From assembly GCA_029204225.1 (NCBI GenBank), contig CM055096.1, positions 66,006,370 through 66,066,369 on the forward strand: a DNA stretch of 60,000 nt, in the 5' to 3' direction. The stretch is from Diphasiastrum complanatum. Its lineage: Eukaryota > Streptophyta > Lycopodiopsida > Lycopodiales > Lycopodiaceae. The notes below the pieces were generated by a model. It had not been told where the DNA came from, did no database searches, and was given only the letters and a program-made list of their open reading frames with translations. Numbering within the stretch: the stretch's first letter is position 1; each line of letters begins with the position of its first letter. Position numbers and translations under genes: made by a program. Positions 33,602-45,675 of the stretch are shown piece by piece.

Positions 33602-34421
33602 GTGATAGCGGAAGCAAGAGCAAACAATCAGACAAAGCAATCAAAAGGTCAGACAGAGAGCAAAAAGCATTGCAAATACTGATAGAACCTGAACGCAAAA
33701 CTAGACATCACTTTATTCATATTGATTATAACGAAATACAAGTTAGTGATGCAGGTGAGCACAATAAAATAGTGGGCGAAACCGCGTGCTCACAAAGCTA
33801 ACTACAAACTGTAAAAGCTATGAGCTTATCACTGACGATATGTCTGAAGAGAAGAATGAATGCATGAAGGCATCTACTGTGTCTGTGTCATGTGCCAAAT
33901 CTAAGCAAATAGCAATTACAATGGAAGTAATGCTAAGAGCAAGAAAAGTACAAAGCATTCAAGATAGCATATCCATAGAAAGCTAGAAACACAAGGATCT
34001 CCATAGAATCTCAATAGAAATGAAAGAAAGAGTACATAGCAATGGAAATGAACATGGATTCATGTAGATAAGGCACATGAGACCTAGCAAAGGAAATGCC
34101 CATAGCTCGTATTCACAAGGAGGAAGCAAGAAGCTCTCACTTGCAAATGAGCCAAAAGATTCAAAAGTTGATGTCTCTTGCCTAGTTATAGACAATGCTC
34201 TTATCTAAATAAACATAACTATCTTGAGGGATAATTAGCCCTTGTTAAGTATTATTTAAGCTATATTGGGCCCTTGTTGGCCTATTATCCTAATTAATTA
34301 CTTTGGAGTGCCTAAAGAGAGAACCGCCTTGTTCTTGAGGCTAATAGTTCCTTTTGGGCCTACAAAGCTTACAATGAATATTATATTGTCTTGAAAAGTA
34401 GATGTACTAAAAGTACATGAC
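33602..34421 (-). mobile_element. Possible LTR of an unidentified element
   Basis: On the minus strand the polypurine AGGGGGAG (to 34422) is followed by TGTCATGTAC and about 820 bp without coding sequence, ending CCGCTATCA. This would be a TG..CA LTR at the 3' end of a minus-strand element. The second copy of its first 240 bp (37727-37960) lies beside the same internal flank. No complete partner LTR or target duplication was found. Confidence 0.4.
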
Positions 34422-34741
34422 ACTCCCCCTACTTAAACATTTTTGTCCAAAAAAATGAAGACGCTTGTCTGATCAACTTGATCGCCTCAATTAAGTAGTC
34501 ATGATTGAGGATGTGTCGTCCAAAAAAAAATTCATTGCCTCATTACAGTTCCAAAGCTGTTGGATGGAGTCCATTTGTTAGCTTCAGACTGTAATCTATG
34601 TTTCCATAAGGAAAAATGATGGTCGAAGAAGAGTTTGATGAAGCACCATAGCAACCAATCTGTATGGAATGGACAGAGTGTATCACCGCAATATCCTCTT
34701 TTGTCTGCTTCCTCAACATCATAACAAATTGGATGATTTAT
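34184..34741 (+). repeat. Left direct repeat (with 37727-38280)
   Basis: 558 bp repeated at 37727-38280 with high similarity. It spans an LTR start and an element 3' end. It and its partner bracket the composite block 34742-37726. Relative to the right copy it keeps a 16-bp stretch that includes the polypurine tract. Confidence 0.8.
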
Positions 34742-36150
34742 ACAACACCTGTCATTGAACACAGCTGCAGACCTGCAAATGGATATTCAATAGACTTATC
34801 ATCTTGAAGATTTCAAGGGTGGCTACTCTATTGAATACTAGTTTCCAAATGTCGTCTTATAGTAATGTATTGGTATGCAATTCAGTCTATATGGGGTTAT
34901 ATGGATTTGGAATTTGTATTATTAAGGCATAAGATCCAACTATAGCTTGAGAATCAGTGGTTCAGGCAGTTCAGAATTGGGTCCGCAGGAAGAACAGGCC
35001 TAATTTTCACATGCCAATTGTTTCACAAACAAATATTTACCTAGAAAATAGTGATTTATCTTGTAATTAACATGATTTACTTCTTAGTATTCATTATACT
35101 TAGATAATATAGAATGTTCACTTGCAAGTGATGACTTCCAAGTGCACACAATGATCGACTACATTTGACAAATTTGAACTCAAATATAACCATAATCCAA
35201 AATCAATAAAAACATGATTTTGAACTCCATATAATTATTGCCCCTTCAACATTATAATCGAGATTCAAACTTAAATATGACCTTGATCCCACCTAGAGTT
35301 AAATAGGGTAGCACAACAATGCATTAGGGTGGAAATACCCCACTTGTGACTAATGAGGTCTATAAGCAAAGCGTTATGATTCTTTAATGTTTGAGATAGA
35401 TCAATACTTTTCAAAAGGGAATTGTTATACTTTTAGAAAAGAATCTCGATTTACTGAACCCTTGTTCACAAGTAAACGTTGCACAACTTTTTCCTATCTC
35501 ATGTAGAAGGATTGTACTATGTCACATGTGAACTTGGCAACATCCTCTCGATCTTCATCCAACATAGCAAATATCGTGGATGTGGGAACACTCAGTTGGA
35601 TTTGTGTAGTAAATTGACTTCCAAAATAAGCCAAATCGGTGTCATCCTCCGAAATGCCCTTCGTCACCAACTCCCAACTACTTGCCCACTAGAATGGTGA
35701 AAAGACTTTTGGCGCACTCCGAACACTTTCTCTATGACAGTCCCTCTATTTTCAGGTACCGTACTTGTAGGGTACAGTCCTTTTCTACCCTTAATTTGGA
35801 GGATTTTTGGCTTTTGGACGGCCTTAACCGGAGCTTTATACCAAAAGTTAAAGGCTCTTGAAGACAACACATTGTTTCTTCACTTTGAAGTAAAACTCTT
35901 TTTTCAAACGAATTTGAACTTCAGGATCCCTTTCAACTTGAAAATTTTTAATGAAATTGACGGTGTGCATGGCCCTTCAGTGCCCGTCGAGTCCATATCA
36001 AGTTCATTCAACAGTTGATCTCCAATCCACGGTCCACATCTTATCATGGAGACTTAATCTCCATCACATATTAATTGGAATCTCTATCCGACGGTTCTCA
36101 GCAAACTTGGGCAATAACCCTTCCTCCTCCGTGCACTGAACACTTTTTGA
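34742..36150. repeat. Inverted duplicate of 2418-3828
   Basis: Reverse complement of 3828 down to about 2418, covering both the anonymous block and the family A leader part. The right edge, near 36145-36155, joins family A leader directly to family B GAG-pre-integrase, so about 1.29 kb present in the partner (1140-2425, including the LTR) is deleted here. Confidence 0.75.
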
Positions 36151-37726
36151 CACACCTTTGGCATCAAAGGTTTGGTCATATTAGTGCTCAAAGCTTGCAA
36201 ATCCTTAAAAGAGGTAATCTAGTTGTTGGATTGCCTGATATTTCTTTTGAAGGAAAAAATTGTGAAGGTTGCGTTTTGGGAAAATAGCATAGAGAGAGAT
36301 TTCCCAAAGATGGAGCAAGAAGAGCCAATGACATTCTTGATCTTGTTCATAGTGATCTGTGTGGACCAATACAAACTAGGTCCATTAGTGGTTATTCCAT
36401 CACATTTATTGATGACTATAGTAGACATATCTGGATTTATTTCATAAGCAAAAAATCTAATGCTTTTGCCAAGTTTAGAGAGTTCAAGGCTCTAGTTGAA
36501 AAACAAACAGGTTGTTATATTAAAACCCTCAGCTTAGACGATGGTGGTGAGTATTTTTGGGTAGAAGCATGCAACACAGCTACTCATATCTTGAATCGGT
36601 GTCCTACTAAGTCTGTGGAGGGTAAGCACCTTACGAAGCTTTTACTAGAAAGAAATCTAATGTTTCTCATTTACAAGTATTTGGTTGTGATGCTTACGCT
36701 CATGTGCCTGATGAAAAACAAAAGAAGCTGGATGCAAAAGATGTTAAGTGTATTTTCCTTGGATATGATGAAGGAGCCAAGGCATATAGGATGTATGACA
36801 CAGATGCACATGATTTCCAGAGATGCTACTTTTGATGAGATGGGTCAAAATGACCAGATAAAATTGACAATTGATCCCTTTGATGATAAAGCTAAAGTGC
36901 AAGTGAAGGAAGAAGTTGGTGTCGATATGAAAGGGCCATTGAAAAAAGACGGGGTTAATAATGAAACTCCTAAGAGAGTGCCTAACTGCTACTTGTCAGT
37001 AACAAGTGATGCTAATAAGGGAGATGTTCCTAAATCAAGTGAGCAGAGAGAGCTTAGAAGATCAAGTAGAAATCAAAAACCTCCTGCAAGATTAGAGATG
37101 AATCTAGCGCTGATATGCTCTGTGCTCAAGGCTCAAGAACCAAAAACTTTTGATGAAGCAAAGGAGCACAAGGAGTGGCGTGAAGCTATGGAAACAGAAA
37201 TGGAAGCCATATCGGAAAAGAGGATGTGATTGGTTGAGCTACCTGATGGTAAGAAGCTTATCACTTACAAATGGATTTATAAGATCAAATATGGAGCAGA
37301 TGGGCAACTCAACAAGTACAAAGCACGGTTGGTTGAGAGAGGATTTGAGCAACAAGAAGGTATTGATTTTGAGAAAACCTTTGCACTTGTAGCTAAGATG
37401 GTGACTATACGTTCTATCATTGCTATTTCTGCTTTTTATGGTTGGAAGATCCAACAAATGGATGTTAAATCTGTTTTCCTTGATGGAGTGCTGGATGAAG
37501 AGGTGTACTTAGTACAACCTGAAAGATTTGTTGAGCCAAGGTGAGAGCATCTTGTTTGTAAGCTCAACAAAGCCATTTATGGATTGAAGCAAGCCCCATG
37601 GGCTTGGTACTCTTGCATTGATGAACACTTCAAGCGAAGAGGAATGGTAAAGAGTGATGTTGAACCTAATCTTTACATTCTAAGGCAAGATTTTTCAAAT
37701 ATAATGTTCATTGTCTTATTTTTATA
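36151..37726 (+). mobile_element. Family B copia, copy 3 (integrase to RT fragment)
   Basis: Begins at LWHQRFGHISAQSLQILKRG, then the integrase core to GGEYF. About 170 bp are missing before WVEACNTAT compared with copy 1, and the linker then leads into [41 protein letters not shown] and KAIYGLKQAPWAWYS. It stops before the YVDD motif. It is broken by frameshifts and two stops. Confidence 0.85.
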
Positions 37727-38280
37727 AGTTATAGACAATGCTCTTAGTTAAATAAACATAACTATCTTGAGGGATAGTTAGCCCTTGTTAAGTATTATTT
37801 AAGCTATATTGGACCCTTGTTGGCCTATTATCCTTATTAATTACTTTGGAGTGCCTAAAGAGAAACCCGCCTTGTTCTTAAGGCTAATAGCTCCTTTTGG
37901 GCCTACAAAGCTTACAATGAATATTATATAGTCTTGAAAAGTAGATGTACGAAAAGTACATGACACCATTTTTGTCCTAAAAAATGAAGACGCTTGTCTG
38001 ATCAACTTGATCGCCTCAGTTAAGTAGTCATGATTGAGGATGTGTCGTCCTAAAAAAAATTCATTGCCTCATTACAGTTCCAAAGCTGTTGGATGGAGTC
38101 CATTTGTTAGCTTCAGACTGTAATTTATGTTTCCATAAGAAAAAATGATGGTCGAAGAAGAGTTTGATGAAGCACCATATTGCTTGTTAGCAACCAATCA
38201 ATATGGAATGGACAGAGTGTATCACTGCAATATTCTCTTTTGTCTGCTTCCTCAACATCATAACAAATTGGATGATTTAT
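37727..38280 (+). repeat. Right direct repeat (with 34184-34741)
   Basis: 554-bp partner of the left repeat. It lacks the 16-bp polypurine-containing stretch and has an extra TTGCTTGTTAG-like 11-bp insert. It continues without break into the unrecognised minus-strand reading frame. Confidence 0.8.
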
Positions 38281-39076
38281 CCAATTCCTTTAGCATCGTA
38301 TTTTGGCATTGCATCCGGCTGGGCTGACCTGAAGATTTTGTCATCTTGTTTGATGGTCACTTTGTTGTTCAATCCAAGTGCTTCGATGATAACCACAAAT
38401 CTTGCACTTGAATTGTTAAGATCCCACATGAAAAAATTAGTGACTATGTCTCTTTCACTCAAAGTCTCTACGAAGAATCTTTTGTAGATTACATCGTCAT
38501 GTTCCGAAATATTGATGACTCCAATATTTTGAACCACAAACTGGAAATTGTGATATAATGGATCTTTGATTGTTTGTCCCATCTCATTGTTAGGACAATT
38601 TCCAGCTTGTATAATACAAGTTTCATCACATCTCGTTGTGCACTCTATACTGAATGTGAAATATTCATATAGATCAGTTTTATCCTTGTCTATTAATCCC
38701 ATTTCACAAGACATTCTAGACAAGTCATCTAGTTGAATGTGATGCAACGGCTCTTGTGACCTCAAGGAAATGATGAGGTCCTTGAGAGATTTGCCTCATT
38801 GACAACTTCATTGCTTGAATTGGCGTTTGTGCTGCTCAATTGAAAATCAATATTGAAAACAAAAATGTTGTTCTCATAACCCTCCACATCGTGTTCATTG
38901 TTCTCAGTTAATTTTCTGTGTCCTTGCATTGACATTGTACTCGCATTTGAAATTGTTTTGCTTGGTTTAAATTGGGAATTACATTTATGCTGCCGATCCT
39001 GTGTACATTCCATAGCACTGCAGAAATGTTGATTGGCCATCTCTTGTGAATTCAATGGGAAACCAAAAGTTGCCAA
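38277..39076 (-). other. Two overlapping unrecognised reading frames (162 and 104 residues)
   Basis: On the minus strand, 39076-38762 and 38765-38277 are open and overlap by a few bases in different frames. Residue use is plausible for protein (charged, Asn/Asp-rich, few repeats), but I recognise no domain. The lower frame runs directly into the right direct repeat, so this may be the 3' internal part of a non-autonomous LTR element carrying captured host sequence, with a frameshift between the two frames. It may equally be chance. Confidence 0.25.
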
Positions 39077-40043
39077 TGAAATTGGCTAATCTATTTGCTA
39101 AACAAGCTTTCCCATTGTTGATAGTTATTCTTCTTCATCATGTTGCACTTCCAATTCTTTCACTGATGACGTTGATGAAAAATTATCTTTATCATCATTT
39201 CGTGCTTCCATCACAATAATTTGGCCTATCATTTTTCTAGATTCCTGGATTAATAGTTTTTCCCACTTGAACCTTAGGCATTTTGTCCTGATCCTTCATC
39301 TTTTGTATCTGCCTTATAATGTTATGGATTTTTAACGACCGACATATCTCCAAAGTGCATTTTAATGGTGTTAAGTATTCAAATGCAGCTTCATGTTGTC
39401 CCTTGTTCTAGTTCCTACATGGTCATTCCATCTTTCGGGATTCACCATGAGGCTTACACAGTTTCTACTTGACAGAATTAACTAGTATTCCTCGGCTCTC
39501 ATACTCAGCTCTCAGTCTTTGTTCGGCTCGTCTTTTCAAAGATTTCCTCGGTTTAAGGTGAGTTGTGCGCTTAGGTTGCTCTGGCCAATTATCTTGGAAA
39601 TTTGTCAGAATCAGCTAGCACTAGCACATGTGGAGAGTGCCACATCATTTAGATCCACCAATGGGAGCAAGTCATCCCCATACAACAAAGTTGACTTATG
39701 CTAATAGCTAGAATCCAACTACTAGTCTCCTTGAAAATAGGAATCTTCCCAAAAAAATAGGATCTAGGAAAACATGTACATGTGATATAGTGTAGCTAGC
39801 TTCACACGTGTGAACAACATTTAGCATGTGGGACCATTTACTCATTCACATGGAAGTGCTAGCTACATACAAGAAAATAGTGCCAAATGACAATTTCATA
39901 GAGTCTAGTCAAAAAACTAGTTCACACTTATGTAGATTCATCCAACCAACTATATACAAGTACTCATACAAGTACTCTTTTGGCTTCCATTCACATGTGA
40001 GAACAGGCCCCACACGTGTGGGATCATAATGTAAACATTAACC
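39077..40043. other. Sequence without recognisable features
   Basis: Mixed, AT-rich DNA. I see no domain, LTR pair or tandem repeat apart from short duplicated words (ACAAGTACTC at 39957-39980). Confidence 0.4.
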
Positions 40044-40049
40044 ATGAGA

Positions 40050-40342
40050 TCAACATGTTTGATCTACAAGTTAGAAGTGACATTTCAACAGGAAGCACTA
40101 GCCATGATCTATGCGGTCAAGAAGTTTAGACATTACTTGATGGCCACACATTTTGCATTTTATACAAACCATCGACCCTTGCTCTATCTAGTTAATAAAA
40201 TTTGCAACAAAGGACGAATCACTTGATGATTGTTGCCATTGTTGGAGTAAAGCAACATCATATGGTAGATCATGTGTCGGGAATCAAAGGGAAGAAAACT
40301 ACCACCCAACCTGATGATCAGTTATTGGATGTTGTCCTATTC
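40050..40342 (+). mobile_element. Ty3/gypsy RNase H fragment
   Basis: QQEALAMIYAVKKFRHYLMA, then FYTNHRPLLYLVNK and GRIT match the gypsy RNase H consensus (E-A-L-A-x-x-Y-A-V-x-x-x-R-H-Y-L and H-x-x-L-x-Y-L-x-N-K). After a stop, VDHVSGIKGKKTTTQPDDQL is the usual sequence leading to the integrase. It ends where the family C LTR begins. Confidence 0.75.
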
Positions 40343-41413
40343 TGAAGAAACAAAACATTTCTGTTTACAAAGCCTTGCTAGGTTTAAGCCCTTTGCTTGA
40401 CGAAGATGTTCGCGAACATGAAAGTCAAGAGACACGAAGCACGAAAGTTTCGTGAACACTTGACGAAGATGTTCGCGAACACGAAAGTCAAGAGACACGA
40501 AGCAGGAAAGTTTTGCGAACAATTGACGGGAAGACACGAACACGAAAGATTCGCGAACGAGAATTTTTTGTGGTCCAACACGAGAAAGTCAGACGATGGA
40601 AACGAAACCAATGACGCGACACGAAAAACGTCACGAAACCCTTTCTACTCTCACTCTCCAAAGAGTACCAGCAAGAAATACAAATGTCTGCTCTGATGAC
40701 ATGACGTCAGCATATACACTCTAGGTTGTGGCTAATCTACTACTCTTGTAATTTCCTCATTAGTTGTAGATGTTTAATCACTCTAATCTTAAAGCTACAT
40801 AGAGCGACTATATATATACTGGATGATACTTGACACACAGAGAATGAAGTAGTCTGATGCTAGTAAGCAATCAAGACGAAATACAGACAACAAGTCCGCT
40901 TGCATGCGAGACGAGTTATGTGATCAGGATCCATAGAGATCCTTAAGTCCGCTAGTAAGTGAAACATCCACTCGTGAGACAACTGTATTTCTCTCACACC
41001 AATGCACTGTGTGGATCTGCATGCAATGCTTGAAGAATCAGAGAAAATCAATAGATGATCTTGTAGCCATTGTGCACATGTCAATTTATGATGTATGATC
41101 TTGAATGCAAATGTGTCTACTGTTATTCGTGTGTGTGATTCTCCTATTTATTTAATTCCATACATCAGTTGAATTTGTTGAATGCTACATTAATTTATAA
41201 ACGTAGATCGACATTTTGGAAAGCATGGATATGCTTAAGATGCATTATAGTGACACATAGCCAATTTTGGTAAGCTTGACTACATTCTGGAGGACTGTAG
41301 GAGTGATTCAGCTGGCAGTGTTCAGTGACCGCATCTGAACTCCAGCCGAACTATGTTGAATTGTGGTTGCTTTGCTTTCGCGACTGTTTCGTGGCCACGA
41401 ACTTCCCTCATCA
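40343..41413 (+). mobile_element. Family C copia 5' LTR
   Basis: About 1071 bp from TGAAGAAACAAAACAT to CCCTCATCA, followed one base later by TGGTATCAGAGC (41415). The start is fixed by the identical beginning of the 3' copy at 45300. The U3-like part (40400-40560) contains near-tandem units of about 63 bp, each with a palindromic TTCGCGAA or TTCGTGAA core (40409, 40449, 40472, 40550), resembling heat-shock elements. Confidence 0.8.
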
Positions 41414-41531
41414 GTGGTATCAGAGCAATGCCTATCTTGTCATAATCTAACATAGCCAAGAAGTTATCAGATCCATGAGGCCAAGCATTCAGACGAGCAA
41501 CCATCAACGAGAGAACAGACTCCAAGAAGCA

Positions 41532-42712
41532 ATGGCTTCAATCAGCAGCATGTAGAGCAAGATCTGCACAATTCTTGATTCGTCGGGATCTAACTTTCTA
41601 GCCTGAAAAGTTAAGACATCACTCATACTCAAGGGAGAAGGACTCTTCCCCTGGATGGATGGCACAGAAGAGATGCCTATGACATCAGGCAAGGAGCTAC
41701 GTGGATTGAGGGAGAAAAATGACAAGGTAGTAGTCTTGTTGTCTTCATCCATTGAAAATAGTCTCACACTTGACCTGGCTACACTCTCCAAAGCTAAGGA
41801 GATGTGGGATGCATTGCTCACAAGATTTCAGACGAAATCAAGAAGTTAAATCATGATGCTGAAAGATCAGCTGATGAATCTACAGTGGGATGGAAAAGAC
41901 CTCACTTCTTTCATGAGAAAGATGAAAGATCTATTTCTATCACTACATAACTCTGGAGCAGAGAATGCAATGTCAACTGAGAAGCAGCTCACCTACCTGC
42001 TGAGAGCCTTACCTAAATCATTCCAGACAACGAGAACCCTGCTCGCAAAAGATCCTACCATAAACCTCGAAAAGGCGATTGCCAAGATTCGAGAGGAAGT
42101 CGAGGCCAGAGAACACCTTGATCACAAGGATGGTTTTGACCAGGCCCTCTACGGCAACAAAGAAAAATACAAGAAACAATTTAAGCCTAAGAGGGAATCG
42201 AATTAGAGGCAGGATCATGATCAGCAAGCAGAAGGGACCAACAAGAGCAACTGGAAGAGCAAAGGGAGGTCGAATTAGCAAGGTGCAGACAAGAAGACTT
42301 GCGTGAGATGCAGAAGAGATGGACATATAGTAGATACATGTTGGCTCAATCCCAAGATTGAGTGTATTCATTGCCACAAGAAGGGTCACGCAGCCATGGA
42401 TTGCCACCAGAACCCAAGAAACAAATCAGCACAGAACAGACAGGAGAACATCAACAGTTCATCATATGTCGAGGAGCCCAAGAGCTCAAAAAATGGGTGA
42501 AGAAAGAACGAACAGAAACTGTTCGACCGCCTATATCTATGAAGATGTGTGTGTAGCGTCACCATTTGACACACATGAGGTGATCCTAGATTCAGGAGCC
42601 ACCGTGACATCAAGACAAATAATGTCTGATTTCAGAAGTGTAGATCCTTCAAGATTCATAGTTCTTGGAGATGGATCTAGACATCAAGTGAACGACATTG
42701 GTTCACTGTGAC
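41532..42712 (+). pseudogene. Family C copia gag and protease
   Basis: From MASISSM at 41532: a copia gag (SKAKEMWDALLTRFQTKSRS, QLMNLQWDGKDLTSFMRKMKD), two zinc-knuckle-like motifs (CVRCRRDGHIVDTCW and CIHCHKKGHAAMDCH at 42300-42410) and protease VILDSGATVTS (42580). In-frame stops are TAG at 41553, 42204 and 42276, TGA at 41604, 42498 and 42709, and TAA at 41847, with one frameshift between the knuckles and the protease. Confidence 0.85.
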
Positions 42713-45205
42713 TCAACACCAATGGCAGAGACAAACGACTCGAAGACGTTCTGTTCATGCCTACACTGCAGCAAGACTTGCTTTCTGTAGCAAGAATAGC
42801 AGATGCAGGGATGCGTGTGACATCTTTTGATGAAGCATGCAACGTGATTGACGCCAGTACCAGAACTTTGATCGCTCAAGGCAGAAGGAAAGGAAACCTA
42901 TATCATTTGAAGGTACGCCTAACTGCAGATCATGTGCATCAAACTCATGATGACTCGCTAGACACTCTGTGGCACAGAAGACTATGCCACATAAACTCAA
43001 TGGCACTTTATCAAGCAAGCCATCATAGAGTGATAACAGAGGTCAGCATCTTGAATACAACCAGTTCGACCACTTGTGATGCATGTTTGAAGGGCAAGAT
43101 GTCACACACTCCATTCATCAAAGACTCCTACAGAACGACTAAGATTCTGGAGTTAGTGCATTCTGACATCTGTGGACCATTCAATGTGATCTCAGGAGGA
43201 GGTTCAAAATACTATATAACCTTCATTGATGATTATAGTAAATTTGTCAGAGTGTATTTTATTCAGAATAAATTTGAAGCATTTGATAAATTCACAGAAT
43301 ATGTGAATTGGGCTGAGAGATGTACAAGTAACAAGGTTAAGCAGATCAGGACAGATCGAGGTGGCGAATAGATCTTGAATCGCTTCACTGACTTCTGCAA
43401 TGGTCGTGGCATCATTCACAGAAGGACTGCAGCCTACACACTGCAGCACAACAGTGTTGCAGAAAGAAAGAACAGGACCTTGATAGAAGCAGCTAGATGC
43501 ATGATGGCCTACTCGAAGGTTCCAAGAGTATTGTGGGCTGAAGTAGTAGCTACAGCTGCATACATCTAGAATAGATCAGATAAGACTGGTGTCCCTCACA
43601 CGACAACACACGAGCTATGGTGGGGTAGAAAGCCTAACCTGTCTCACATCAGAATCTTTTGTTGTGCAGCTCATGCACATATTCCTAATAAGCTTCGAAA
43701 GAAGCTTGATGAGAAAGTCGAGCAGAGATTTTTGGTAGGTTATGACAACAACTCGTCATACTACAGAGTCTACATGCCAGACACGAACACTGTGAAAACA
43801 GTGAGAGATGTCAGATTTGATGAGAGCAGGACAATGGCCAATGACGATCATGTCAGCTACGACATTCTGGAGAGACAATACTATGACCTGCCGCCAATGA
43901 CAGATGAAACAGAGAATGAACACGAAAACAAAGACTTTCGAGTCATTTCTCATTCGAATGACGAATCAGAAGACAAAAGATTCGAGAGGCAGCCTACTGC
44001 TACAGTACCTGTAAACCAGGATGGTTCTAGACCAAGCAGAGCAGACAAAGGCAAAGACATTGCTGTCCCAGGAGGATCTCCTAGAAGGTCGTCTAGACCA
44101 CGAAAAGCACCAACAAGATATGTGCTAGGCAACTCAGCTTCCACATCAGAAGAATTTTGCAGATTCAGTGGGGAATCATAGACTTTTGAGGAGGCAATTG
44201 AATGTCCAGTAAAGGACAGATGGATCTAGACCATGAATGAAGAGATGGAGTCCATGAGGAAGAATCAAGTATGGACGTTGGAGCCATTATCACATAAGCG
44301 CAAAACTGCCAAATGCAAATGAGTTTTCAAGCTCAAAACGGACCAGATGGAAATGTGACGAAATACAAGGCAATACTGGTAGCAAAGGAATTTTCTCATA
44401 GATATGGTATTGACTACTCTGAAACCTTCTCTCCTATTGTCAAACATTCGTCCCTACGTCTGTTATTTGCATACGCAGCAGCGTATGACCTCAGGATCTA
44501 CATTGTGGACGAGAAGACAACCTTCTTGCATGACAAATTAGATGAAGAGGTCTATATGGATCAACCCCCAAGATATGCCTCGAATTCACTTCCTGACTAT
44601 GCATGCAGAATGCATAGAAGTATCTACGGTCTGAAACAATCAGCCCGACAATGGTAGAAGAAGAAAGATCAAGCCCTGAAATCATTAGGATTAAAGCCTC
44701 TATTGGCTGATTCCAATGTATATGTCAGAGTTACAGATGGGCAGATCATCATTGTGGCTGTGTACGTGGACGACACTCTGATACTTTGCAGGAGTGAATA
44801 GCTGATTGCTGAAGTGAAGATAGACATCTCAAAATATTTTGAGATTGTGGATCTGCGAGAAGCCAGGTGTTACCTAGGCTTACGAATTGAAAGGGATTAT
44901 GAGGGAGGTAAGCTATACCTTCACTAGTCTAGATACACCCAGAAGATCCTAGAGGACTTTGGGATGCTGAACTGCAAAGGAGCGAATACTCCAATGCTCA
45001 CAAGGACGGTGCCGACAAATGATGACTGTCCGAAGACTGAGAAAGAGAGAGTACAGATGCAGCTCACACCTTACAGGAAGCTGATAAGATCACTGATGTA
45101 CGTTGCAGATAAGACATGCCCTGATATTGCTTATGCAGTATTCAGGATGGGCCAATTCTGCACGAATCCAAGCTCAACACATTGGAAGATTGCGAAACGC
45201 ATTTT
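42713..45205 (+). pseudogene. Family C copia integrase and reverse transcriptase
   Basis: One frame, interrupted mainly by TAG codons: GAG-pre-integrase TLWHRRLCHINSMAL, integrase ELVHSDICGPF, TFIDDYSKFVRVYF, RTDRGGE and HNSVAERKNRTLIEAAR, then RT with YGIDYSETFSPIVKHSSLR, IVDEKTTFLHDKLDEEVYMD, RSIYGLKQSARQW and YVDDTLIL, and the start of RNase H (HWKIAKRILQYI). Stops are TAG at 43369, 43567, 44179, 44227, 44655, 44799 and 44925, and TGA at 44320, with one frameshift near 44340. The domains are otherwise intact, so the element decayed in place by point mutation. RNase H is cut at about 45205. Confidence 0.88.
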
Positions 45206-45675
45206 GCAATATATTTGCGAACACGAAAGTCAAGAGACAAGAAGCATGCAAGTTTCGCAAACACTTGACGGGAAGACACGAACACGAAAGATTCGCGACT
45301 GAAAAAACAAAACGTTTATGTATACAAAGCCTTGCAAGCTTTCAGCCCTCTGCCTGACAAAGATGTTCGCGAACACGAAAGTCAAGAGACACGAAGCACG
45401 AAAGTTTCGCGAACATCTGACAAAGATGTTCGCGAACACAAAAGTCAAGAGACACGAAGACGAAAGTTTCACGAACACTTGACGGGAAGACACAAACACG
45501 AAAGATTCGTGAACGCGAATCTTTTGTGGTTCAACACGAGAAAGTCAGACGACGAAAACGAAACCAACGACGCGACACGAAAAATGTCGCGAAACCCTTT
45601 TTGCCCTCACGCTCCAAAGAGTAGCAGCAAGATCATATAAGTACCTAGAAGTACAGATGTCTGATCTAATGGCGA
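45206..45675 (+). mobile_element. Family C copia 3' LTR, truncated and preceded by a partial LTR
   Basis: 45206-45299 repeats an inner part of the LTR (about 40410-40556). A second LTR start (TGAAAAAACAAAACG) follows at 45300 and matches the 5' LTR to about 45675, where similarity ends at TCTGATCTAATG. So about a third of the 3' LTR is present, and RNase H has been replaced by LTR sequence. Confidence 0.75.

Noticed and set aside
40400-40560. A CRISPR-like array (regular repeats with palindromes)
   Set aside because: The repeats are two to four units inside an LTR with no unique spacers, and the genome is a plant.
42204-44927. Reassigned genetic code with TAG as Gln
   Set aside because: Neighbouring host genes use normal codes and stops, TAA and TGA stops also occur, and frameshifts are present. 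Decay of methylated CAG codons explains the pattern better.
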